The notes under the pieces are model-generated. The model was not told the DNA's origin. It was given only the letters and a program-made list of their open reading frames with translations, and searched no databases. The position numbers were made by a program, and so were the translations under genes. A stretch of 24,188 nt of DNA from Planctomycetota bacterium (lineage in GTDB: Bacteria > Planctomycetota > Planctomycetia > Pirellulales > Lacipirellulaceae): the NCBI GenBank assembly GCA_022614705.1, contig JAKEIB010000356.1, forward strand, positions 1 to 24,188. The letters are read 5' to 3'. Shown here piece after piece: positions 1 to 5,631 of this stretch. Numbering within the stretch: position 1 is the stretch's first letter; every line of letters begins with the position of its first letter.

Positions 1-91
1 CAAAGCAAGCTCACACGTATGTCCAATAACCCTTCGCTAATTCGCGGCATCTTCTTCCGTTGTTGTGTTGCAGATTTTTTCGGATGAGCCA

Positions 92-139
92 TAGGTCAGG
101 CTGTGCCTGACTGATAAGTGTCAGGCACAGCCTGACCTA
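92..139. repeat. Perfect inverted repeat just upstream of the first gene
   Basis: Two perfect 20-nt arms (92-111 and 120-139) are separated by 8 nt. Each arm is itself nearly palindromic (gtcaggc-tgt-gcctgac), so the element can fold either as two small hairpins or as one long stem. It ends 8 nt before the ATG at 148 and would lie in the 5' leader of that gene. It belongs with the related GTCAGGCT/AGCCTGAC elements at 2240-2332 and 22289-22376. The remaining upstream sequence (1-91) shows nothing recognisable. Confidence 0.85.
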
Positions 140-147
140 CGCTGAGC

Positions 148-609
148 ATGTCCGCACCGCCGTTAAAGACCGATCCGAAGTATGGCTATTTTCCGTGGTG
201 GCCGGAGGATGGGGATGGGTGGGTGCATCCGGAGGACGTGGCAGCGGCGCGGGGGATGATTCCACGTGGCCGCGTTTCTCCGAAACGCGAAATGCGAGTT
301 TCGGAGAAACTCGCCTACGTGTTTCGCCGCGATGGCGCCGAGGGGGATTTCGTGCTCATGCACTATGGCGACGTGCGGCTGCGCGTGCGGCGCACGTTGT
401 GGGAAGAAGTCGAGCCGGAGGGGCTTGAAATCGGCGACTGGGTCGAGGTGCTTTCGCGCGGCATGTTGAACGAGCCGCGCACGGGCGTGGTGCGCGAGAC
501 GCTGTGGGACGAGCGCGGGCGCGCGCTGCGCTATCAAATTACCGAAGGCGATCAACCGATCGAGCAATTCTATGCGCGCGAGGATTTGCAGCGCGTGGAA
601 CAGGTGTGA
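148..609 (+). CDS. Hypothetical protein, planctomycete-type, with an in-frame palindrome insertion
   Basis: This encodes a 153-residue soluble protein without a signal peptide or membrane segment. The N-terminal part is rich in aromatic and acidic residues (YGYFPWWPEDGDGW, about 13-26). The C-terminal half, about 95-150 (IGDWVEVLSRG ... RTGVVRETLWDERGRALRYQI), has the alternating pattern of a small beta-barrel or SH3/KOW-like fold; this is an inference from the pattern only. No catalytic motif is visible and I do not recognise a named family. Residues about 42-56 (RVSPKREMRVSEKLA) are encoded entirely by a double hairpin at 271-314 and look like an insertion. The start at 148 has no clear Shine-Dalgarno and lies directly after the inverted repeat at 92-139. 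The gene converges with the DUF1559 gene. Function unknown. Confidence 0.75.
   Translation: MSAPPLKTDPKYGYFPWWPEDGDGWVHPEDVAAARGMIPRGRVSPKREMRVSEKLAYVFRRDGAEGDFVLMHYGDVRLRVRRTLWEEVEPEGLEIGDWVEVLSRGMLNEPRTGVVRETLWDERGRALRYQITEGDQPIEQFYAREDLQRVEQV
271..314. repeat. 44-nt double mini-hairpin inside the coding region (TCC/GGA triloop family)
   Basis: Two adjacent hairpins occur here: cgcgtttc-tcc-gaaacgcg (271-289) and gcgagtttc-gga-gaaactcgc (294-314), separated by 4 nt. The inner 13-nt arms 274-286 and 298-310 are also perfect inverted repeats of each other. The element has the same length and architecture as the reverse complement of the element at 9932-9975 in uvrA. The stem differences between the two are T:A versus C:G pairs, so pairing is preserved. 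It is translated in frame within the first ORF. Confidence 0.85.
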
Positions 610-752
610 CGCCAAACGACGCGGAGCGTCGTAGTAGTGCATTCCCACGCAGAGCGCGGGAACGAGAATCGCGCCGCGAGCCGGCGGGTTTATCCCGCCA
701 GGACAAGTCCGCCACGGCGAATCCACTGCGGCGAACCCGGCGGCTCGCATCA
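610..752. repeat. Convergent intergenic region with several hairpins
   Basis: This 143-nt gap between two convergent genes holds four inverted repeats: a 7-bp stem with a GGA triloop (616-632), a 9-bp stem with one mismatch and an AGA triloop (642-662), a 6-bp stem ggcggg/cccgcc (683-699), and an imperfect long-range pairing of 677-690 with 734-747. Any of these could terminate transcription from both sides, but none has a following T-run, so a terminator role is inferred from position only. Confidence 0.6.
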
Positions 753-1814
753 CTAGAAAGCGTTGTCGGGTGGGGGCGGCAACTTGCGCTCGGGCACACC
801 GCTGGCATTCTTAAGGCTGGAGCGGTTGCGATTGGACGTCATTAATTGGCCGTAGACGACCGGATCCAACGTCTCGGCCACAAACGTCAGGTGTCCGTCG
901 CAGAAGGCCATGTTAACGCCGCCCGGATGATTGCTATGTGGGAATCCGTATTGCTCATAATCGGTTGACGGAGTGCTAGAAAGAACTGCAAATGCCTCCA
1001 TCGAAGCCGGCACGCCAGGCGTTGGCTGATCAAAGTAGCGATCTCCGTTGATGCGCTCATATTGGGTCGGCTGGCTGCCGCTGACATTCTTCCAGACGAA
1101 GCCAAATAGGTGTTTTGTGTCGCGGATCTGGCTAGTGTCGTTATCGAGGCCGTAGGACCAATACCAAGCGTGCATGTTTTCGGACAGCATGATCGTTTTG
1201 CTGGTCCCATCGACAACTTGCGCAAACGACATTTCTAATCGTGGATCGCTCTCGCGCCCGTCGCCGCCGCTTGGTCCGAAGTTTAAGTTCTTGTTGTTGT
1301 CGAAGAAGATGCCGTTGGCAGCGTTCTCCGCCTTGTCGGCGCGCGTCGTATCGATAAACGCCTGGCCGGCGTTGCCGACGTAGTTCGTCCACGGCTGGCC
1401 TGGAACATCCGGGGCGTCGCTGGGGCAGGTGAGCATCTCAATGCCGGGTGCGGACGGCGGCGTCCCAAATTTCGTACTCCATTGGTCCCACAAGGCGGGC
1501 TGCTCGATGTGGGGGAAGGTCATCACGATCCAACTTGCGCGGCGGCCAGAGGTGGCCGGGATGTTTGGCGGACTGCCGGATTTTTGAGCGTTGGGATTAA
1601 ACAGCTCGTTCGCATATCCGGGCAGCTTGCGCATCGTCGTTTCGTAGCTCGTGAGGGCGAGCTGGAGCTGCTTCATGTTGTTGCGACAGGTGTTTGCGCG
1701 GGCCGATTCACGCGCGGCTTGCACGGCCGGCAGGAGCAGCGCCACGAGCGTGCCGATGATGGCGATTACCACGAGCAGCTCGACGAGAGTAAAGCCAAGA
1801 CGTTTGTGCCTCAT
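753..1814 (-). CDS. DUF1559 domain protein with type IV prepilin-like N-terminus
   Basis: This encodes 353 residues. The N-terminus MRHKRLGFTLVELLVVIAII is a textbook prepilin leader: a short basic leader, cleavage expected between G7 and F8, Glu at position +5 (E12), and a hydrophobic helix at about 9-29. The rest is a large extracytoplasmic domain ending with the DUF1559 signature around residues 290-310 (HSNHPGGVNMAFCDGH). Such pseudopilin-like proteins are massively expanded in planctomycetes and their precise role is unknown; they are assumed to be exported by a type II/IV-pilus-like machinery. The reading frame is open 114 codons further upstream, but that part is not prepilin-like and crosses an inverted repeat. 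I therefore chose the ATG at 1814, which is preceded by a purine-rich aaaggga about 8 nt away. It is monocistronic and convergent with the upstream gene. Confidence 0.93.
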   Translation of the reverse strand: MRHKRLGFTLVELLVVIAIIGTLVALLLPAVQAARESARANTCRNNMKQLQLALTSYETTMRKLPGYANELFNPNAQKSGSPPNIPATSGRRASWIVMTFPHIEQPALWDQWSTKFGTPPSAPGIEMLTCPSDAPDVPGQPWTNYVGNAGQAFIDTTRADKAENAANGIFFDNNKNLNFGPSGGDGRESDPRLEMSFAQVVDGTSKTIMLSENMHAWYWSYGLDNDTSQIRDTKHLFGFVWKNVSGSQPTQYERINGDRYFDQPTPGVPASMEAFAVLSSTPSTDYEQYGFPHSNHPGGVNMAFCDGHLTFVAETLDPVVYGQLMTSNRNRSSLKNASGVPERKLPPPPDNAF

Positions 1815-2074
1815 GACCAAGTCCCTTTGCGTTGAATTGGAGCTTGCGCCCCGATGCCTCTGTTCCGCCCGGCCGCGCGATGAAGTCCGGACCGGGGAAT
1901 GATAACGATCCAGTGCGGGGTCAGGAGACCCGTGCACAACCGCGACCGCGCATAACCGAGACTCCCTCTTAAGCCCCAGACAAGTGCGGAGTCCAAATCC
2001 ATTGTTCCAGAATTTGACGAATTTGTCCAGAAAGCCAAGTGGAGGGTAGTCTTGCCGTTCGTGAGCATATCCCT

Positions 2075-2134
2075 TGTCATTCCGAGGTCTTCCGAGGAAT
2101 CTACGCAGACCCCTCGGCGGACCTCGGGGTGACA
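2075..2134. repeat. Inverted repeat tgtcattccgagg...cctcggggtgaca
   Basis: Arms 2075-2089 and 2120-2134 pair at 13 of 15 positions, and the two remaining positions can form G-T wobbles. Further CCGAGG and CCTCGG copies lie between them. It sits in the 533-nt divergent intergenic region (1815-2347) between the DUF1559 gene and fae. The rest of that region, apart from the element at 2240-2332, shows no gene and no promoter that I can call with confidence. Confidence 0.7.
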
Positions 2135-2239
2135 TCGCAAGTGGCATCACCTCCACGTGCCACCCGGTACCTTGCGGACCGGGCTGGGTATGAGATATTC
2201 TTCGCTTTCTGGTCGTGGTTTTGTTGCAATAGGTTTCGT

Positions 2240-2332
2240 ACGTTAGGCTTTCCAGCCTGACCTCAAGCGTGGAGGGGTCAGACTGGAAAGCCTAACCTAC
2301 ATGAGAAGTCAGGCTGGAAAGCCTGACGTACA
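2240..2332. repeat. Triple GTYAGGCT-type palindromic element in the fae leader
   Basis: Three related 20-nt units occur: 2242-2261 (gttaggctttccagcctgac), 2278-2297 (gtcagactggaaagcctaac) and 2308-2327 (gtcaggctggaaagcctgac). The first is inverted relative to the other two. The third is a perfect 8-bp stem closed by GGAA, a GNRA-type tetraloop if transcribed. The element ends about one base before the Shine-Dalgarno of fae (2334-2340), so a transcript starting upstream would present this hairpin next to the ribosome site. Confidence 0.8.
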
Positions 2333-2333
2333 T

Positions 2334-2340
2334 AGGAGGA
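2334..2340 (+). promoter_or_regulatory. Shine-Dalgarno of fae
   Basis: AGGAGGA lies 7 nt before the ATG at 2348. This is one of the two strongest ribosome sites in the window and fixes the fae start over the second ATG at 2354. Confidence 0.85.
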
Positions 2341-2347
2341 TTATCGG

Positions 2348-2845
2348 ATGAGCATGTTTATCGGCGAAGCGTTGGCGGGCGAGGGAAATGAGGTTGCCCA
2401 TATCGACCTCTTGATCGGGGACAAGACCGGGCCGGTGGGCATCGCGTTTGCCAACGCGCTGGCGCGGCAAAGTGAAGGGCACTCGAATCTGCTGGCCGTA
2501 CTGACGCCCAATTTGCTGGCCAAGCCGGCGACGGTGCTGATCACCAAGGTGACGATCAAGGGCGCGAAGCAGGCCGTGCAGATGTTCGGCCCGGCGCAGG
2601 CGGCCGTGGCCAAGGCGGTGACCGACTCGGTGGCCGAGGGCGTGATCTCCAAGAAGCAGGCCGAGGACTTCGTGTGCGTGTGCGGCGTGTTCATCCATTG
2701 GGAAGCGTCGGACGACAAGAAGATCTACGACTACAACTACCAGGCCACGAAGGAAGCGCTCAAGGGTGCGATGGCCGGCAAGCCGACGATCGACGAGATC
2801 ATCGCCGGCAAGGAAAAGGCGGCCCATCCCTTTAGAGGGTTCTAA
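2348..2845 (+). CDS. fae: Formaldehyde-activating enzyme (Fae)
   Basis: This 165-residue protein matches the Fae family over its whole length (family size about 165-170 residues). Fae condenses formaldehyde with tetrahydromethanopterin (H4MPT) to methylene-H4MPT in the cytoplasm, for formaldehyde oxidation or detoxification. The N-terminal block GNEVAHIDLLIG carries the conserved histidine (H18) that acts as the catalytic base in characterised Fae. The central NALARQSEGHSNLLAVL and the segments PATVLITKVTIK and DKKIYDYNY are also typical. The start is fixed by a strong Shine-Dalgarno. The next gene is the methylene-H4MPT dehydrogenase, which uses the Fae product; the 103-nt gap between them contains a repeat element, so co-transcription is likely but not proven. 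H4MPT-linked C1 enzymes are known in planctomycetes, so recent transfer need not be invoked. Confidence 0.97.
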   Translation: MSMFIGEALAGEGNEVAHIDLLIGDKTGPVGIAFANALARQSEGHSNLLAVLTPNLLAKPATVLITKVTIKGAKQAVQMFGPAQAAVAKAVTDSVAEGVISKKQAEDFVCVCGVFIHWEASDDKKIYDYNYQATKEALKGAMAGKPTIDEIIAGKEKAAHPFRGF

Positions 2846-2861
2846 CCCGTCCCCATGGACT

Positions 2862-2934
2862 GATTGCGGATTGCGGATTGCGGATTGGGCCAGTCAATCC
2901 GCAATCCGAAATCCCGGGTACCCTCTGGGTGCCG
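2862..2934. repeat. 7-nt-unit palindromic element between fae and mtdB
   Basis: The left arm (2862-2886) is made of ATTGCGG units. The right arm (about 2896-2913) is made of the complementary CCGCAAT/CCGAAAT units. The right arm runs into a 25-nt block (2910-2934) that recurs exactly at 23286-23310 inside folC. The element ends 14 nt before the mtdB start and leaves no visible Shine-Dalgarno for that gene. Confidence 0.85.
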
Positions 2935-2948
2935 AAATATCCGTAATC

Positions 2949-3812
2949 ATGTCTCTCGCCAAAATCCTGCTCTGTCTCGACACCGATCCGCAGCCGAGCG
3001 TGTTTGACGCGGTCGTGGCGGTGGATGCGGAGGTGGATCAGCTGCTGCGCCATGGCGGCGTGACGCCGGATGACGTTCGAAATTTGGTCTACGGTGCGAT
3101 GTTCACGCGCGGGCCGCAGGACCTCAAGAACACGGCCGTGTTCATTGGCGGGTCGGACGTCGCCGCGGGCGAGAAGCTGCTGGCCAGGGCACGCGAGTGC
3201 TTCTTTGGGCCGATGCGCGTGTCGCTGATGCTCGACTCGAACGGGGCCAATACGACGGCGGCGGCGGCCGTGCTGTGCGCGCGGAAGCATGTGTCGCTGG
3301 CGGACACTACTGGGACCGTGTTGGCGGCGACCGGGTCGGTGGGCCGGCGAGTCGTGCGGCTATTGGCTCGCGAAGGCGCAAGCGTGCGTGTGGCGTCGCG
3401 ACAATTGAGGCGGGCGCAGCAGGTATGCGATGAGGTGCGCAAGCTCGCGCCGGAGGCGAAGTTAGAAGCGTGGGAAACTCGCGATGTCGAGTCGGTGCGC
3501 GCGGCGGTGGACGGCGCGGCGTTTGTCGTGGCGGCCGGGGCGCCGGCGGCGGAGCTGTTGCCGGAGGGCGTGCGGCGGGCGACGACGACGCTGAAGTTGG
3601 CGATCGATCTCAACGCCGTGCCGCCGACGGGCATCGGCGGCATACAGTCGCAGGACAAAGCGGTCGAGCGGGACGGACAAATTTGCTACGGCGCAATCGG
3701 CGTGGGCGGCACGAAGATGAAGCTGCACAAGGCGGCCGTGCGGCGGTTGTTTGAATCGAACGACTTGGTCTTGGATGCCGAAGAGATATACGCGCTTGGC
3801 GGAGAGATTTGA
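2949..3812 (+). CDS. mtdB: NAD(P)-dependent methylene-tetrahydromethanopterin dehydrogenase
   Basis: This encodes 287 residues, the usual size of the bacterial MtdA/MtdB family. The enzyme oxidises methylene-H4MPT to methenyl-H4MPT with NAD(P)+, the step after Fae. The N-terminal domain has the pterin-side features GAMFTRGPQDLKNTAVFIGG (about 49-68) and DSNGANTTAAAAV (96-108). The Rossmann domain starts with VLAATGSVGRRVV (124-136), the glycine-rich nucleotide loop. The C-terminus has IGVGGTKMKLHKAAV (250-264), also typical. The ATG at 2949 fits the family N-terminus; the frame is open further upstream, but that part overlaps fae and the repeat. No Shine-Dalgarno is visible. MtdB rather than MtdA is chosen because of the fae neighbour; the sequence alone does not settle NAD versus NADP specificity. 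The TGA stop overlaps the first base of the inverted repeat at 3812-3952. Confidence 0.92.
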   Translation: MSLAKILLCLDTDPQPSVFDAVVAVDAEVDQLLRHGGVTPDDVRNLVYGAMFTRGPQDLKNTAVFIGGSDVAAGEKLLARARECFFGPMRVSLMLDSNGANTTAAAAVLCARKHVSLADTTGTVLAATGSVGRRVVRLLAREGASVRVASRQLRRAQQVCDEVRKLAPEAKLEAWETRDVESVRAAVDGAAFVVAAGAPAAELLPEGVRRATTTLKLAIDLNAVPPTGIGGIQSQDKAVERDGQICYGAIGVGGTKMKLHKAAVRRLFESNDLVLDAEEIYALGGEI

Positions 3813-3952
3813 CCACGAAGGCACGAAGGACACGAAGCAGGTACTTGTTTTGACGAGATTTACAGGATCAACAGGATTAGAATTGCTGTTAAGCTCCTGT
3901 TGATCCTGTAAATCCTGTCAAAGAATCTTCGTGTCCTTCGTGCCTTCGTGGT
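3812..3952. repeat. Large nested inverted repeat after mtdB
   Basis: The outer arms 3812-3837 and 3927-3952 are perfect 26-nt inverted repeats built of (cacgaagg)-like units. Inner arms (about 3848-3876 and 3895-3923, core atttacaggatcaacagga) pair with about 3 mismatches over 29 nt. The left arm begins on the last base of the mtdB stop codon and the right arm ends 22 nt before the next start. It could attenuate readthrough from mtdB into the next gene, but there is no T-run of terminator type directly after the inner stem. Confidence 0.85.
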
Positions 3953-3974
3953 TTTTCTTTTTGGAGTAGCGGTT

Positions 3975-4550
3975 GTGGCCAAGCGCAAACCTCAACGTCG
4001 TCGGCAGCAGTCGCCGAGCGGGTTGAGTGTTCGGCGGACGACGGATGGGCGTAGTTGGGTGCTGGTGCATCCGCGTTGCGCGCGGGAGACGGCCGAGGAC
4101 TTGGAAGAAGTCCGTCTCATGATCGACGCCGGTGAGGCGGAGATCGCGCTCGACGAGTTACGCTGGATTTTGTCGGACTGTGCGGAAAACATCGCGGCGC
4201 ACGTGCTCTTAGGCGAGTTGGCTGCCGAGGCCGGTGATTTTCCGTTGGCCCGCGGGCATTATGGGACCGGGTATCAGCTTGGGTTGCAGACGTTGCGACG
4301 GGCCAAGATGCCAAAGCCGCTGCTCTATTCCCAACCGGCGAATCGGGCGTTCTTCGATGCCGGACGCGGACTCATTGGCTCGCTGGAGAAGCTCAACAAG
4401 TCGACGATGGCGAATGAAGTTGTCGCGACGCTCGTCGAGCTCGATCCGTCGGATCCGCTGCGGTTGCGTGAGATGCTCGACACGTTGCGTACCGGCGGGG
4501 CGCCGGTGGTGGATTTGAAGGTGGAATTGCCGAAGTCGGACGGCAAGTAG
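3975..4550 (+). CDS. TPR-like protein of unknown function, next to fae-mtdB
   Basis: This encodes 191 residues. A basic N-terminus (VAKRKPQRRRQQ) is followed by a WVLVHPRCARETAEDLEEV segment and then helical repeats resembling one or two tetratricopeptide units (about 50-105: GEAEIALDELRWILSDC, HVLLGELAAEAGDFPLARGH). The C-terminal part (about 110-190) is helical without a known motif. There is no signal peptide or membrane helix. I chose the GTG at 3975 because GGAG lies 8 nt upstream (3963-3966); an in-frame GTG at 3948 would fall inside the inverted repeat. It is in the same orientation as fae and mtdB but separated from mtdB by the 141-nt inverted repeat. A role in C1 metabolism is suggested only by position. 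No enzyme motif is visible. Confidence 0.75.
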   Translation: MAKRKPQRRRQQSPSGLSVRRTTDGRSWVLVHPRCARETAEDLEEVRLMIDAGEAEIALDELRWILSDCAENIAAHVLLGELAAEAGDFPLARGHYGTGYQLGLQTLRRAKMPKPLLYSQPANRAFFDAGRGLIGSLEKLNKSTMANEVVATLVELDPSDPLRLREMLDTLRTGGAPVVDLKVELPKSDGK

Positions 4551-4554
4551 GCGA

Positions 4555-4596
4555 GTCTCTCCGAGACGTCCGCCGCGGCGGACGTCTCGGAGAGAC
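4555..4596. terminator. 42-bp perfect palindrome between convergent genes
   Basis: 4555-4575 and 4576-4596 are perfect reverse complements with no loop. Each half also contains a mini-hairpin, gtctc-tcc-gagac and gtctc-gga-gagac. The outer flanks gcgagtctctccgagac (4551-4567) and gtctcggagagacgcg (4584-4599) are shared with the uvrA insertion at 9932-9975, so this is a member of the triloop family with a different core. It lies between the stops of two convergent genes and could stop transcription from both sides. There is no T-run, so the terminator role is inferred. Confidence 0.6.
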
Positions 4597-4600
4597 GCGG

Positions 4601-5482
4601 TTACTTGGGCCAGCGGGCGAACGTGCCGCTGGGGAGGCGGCGGGCGTCGGCGGTTTCGAGGAACAACCCGCCGGATTTGGGTGGTTGGCCGCAGTGGCCG
4701 AAGATGCCTTCGGCGAGGTATGCGGCGAGCTCGGCGGGTCCGATGCCGGGCGAATGGCAGGTGACGAGTACGAACGCGCGGCTTTCGGCGGTGAGCTGGC
4801 CGCAGAGTTTCAGCAGCGACAACAGGCCGGTTTCAGTTTGCCAAAGTTCGCCTTTCGGTCCATGACCGAAAGTCGGCGGATCGAGGATCACGGCATCATA
4901 CTGATTCCCACGTTTCAGCTCGCGCTGGCAGAACTTGACGGCGTCCTCCGCGATCCAGCGGATCGGGCGATCGGCGAATCCAGAGAACGCGGCGTTTTCG
5001 CGGGCACGATCGACGAGGTTGCGGGCGGCGTCGATGTGGACGACTTCCGCGCCAGCCGCCGACGCCGCTAGCGTGCTGCCGCCGGTGTAGGCGAATAGGT
5101 TGAGCACGCGCGGCGGTCGATCGAGTTTTGATTTCGCTTTTGTTATTTGACCGGCGATCCAGTCCCAGTTCTCGCGCTGCTCCGGGAACACGCCCACCTG
5201 TCCCGACGGCAAGGCTTCGAGCTGCAGCCGAAATGGTGCGTCGCCGCCGTGCACATAGTGCCATTCGGCGGGAACCCACGACCGCGGCGCGGGCGACCAT
5301 GAGCCATCTCCCATGCGCGGCCCGCGAAATCGCGCAGTTGCGTCATCCCACAGCTCGGGTCGCGATTTGGCGACGTCTTCCGCCGTTGGGCAGGGGCGAT
5401 TGAGGATGACCCCGCCGAAACGCTCCAGCTTTCGGCCGTCGCCGAAATCGAGCAGTTCATATTGGTTGGTGGTGGCAGTCAT
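4601..5482 (-). CDS. Class I SAM-dependent methyltransferase, RlmI-like
   Basis: This 293-residue protein has a Rossmann-type methyltransferase core. Motif I is VLNLFAYTGGSTLAA (126-140). The acidic SAM-ribose residue falls in VVHIDAARN (D151), followed by IAED (177-180). The catalytic-type loop is VILDPPTFG (198-206). The D-P-P-[TS]-F motif and the FAYTGG form are typical of RlmI/RlmL-type 23S rRNA cytosine methyltransferases and close relatives. The N-terminal 100 residues form a separate small domain (ELLDFGDGRKLERFGGVILN) rather than the canonical PUA domain of RlmI. The substrate is probably rRNA or another nucleic acid but cannot be specified. The ATG at 5482 is the most upstream ATG with family-like sequence. 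It is divergent from uvrA with a 149-nt gap and convergent with the TPR gene. Confidence 0.88.
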   Translation of the reverse strand: MTATTNQYELLDFGDGRKLERFGGVILNRPCPTAEDVAKSRPELWDDATARFRGPRMGDGSWSPAPRSWVPAEWHYVHGGDAPFRLQLEALPSGQVGVFPEQRENWDWIAGQITKAKSKLDRPPRVLNLFAYTGGSTLAASAAGAEVVHIDAARNLVDRARENAAFSGFADRPIRWIAEDAVKFCQRELKRGNQYDAVILDPPTFGHGPKGELWQTETGLLSLLKLCGQLTAESRAFVLVTCHSPGIGPAELAAYLAEGIFGHCGQPPKSGGLFLETADARRLPSGTFARWPK

Positions 5483-5631
5483 TAAAAGGCGAAGACGGCA
5501 AGCGGAAAATCATCGTCTTTTCGGGTTTGACGGTTGGCCGTAAAATGCACAGTTTGCGCCCGAGCTTGCGGACGCTCATGGCGTGGGGGCAGGATCGGGC
5601 GCTCCCAGGGATTGAACCATACGGCGCATTG

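Noticed and set aside
1815..2156. A 114-codon N-terminal extension of the DUF1559 protein
   Set aside because: It crosses an inverted repeat and would bury the prepilin leader, which must be at the N-terminus; the ATG at 1814 has a suitable upstream purine run.
4555..4596. A confident intrinsic terminator
   Set aside because: The stem is perfect but there is no T-run on either side and the sequence belongs to a dispersed family also found inside genes, so termination is only a positional inference.
5527..5631. An extended uvrA start at 5527 (TTG)
   Set aside because: The extra 35 residues do not resemble UvrA; the ATG at 5632 gives the normal N-terminus.
5483..5631. A promoter with TTGACG (5527) and TAAAAT (5541) before uvrA
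   Set aside because: The spacing is only 8 nt, far from the usual 16-18, so the pair is probably chance.
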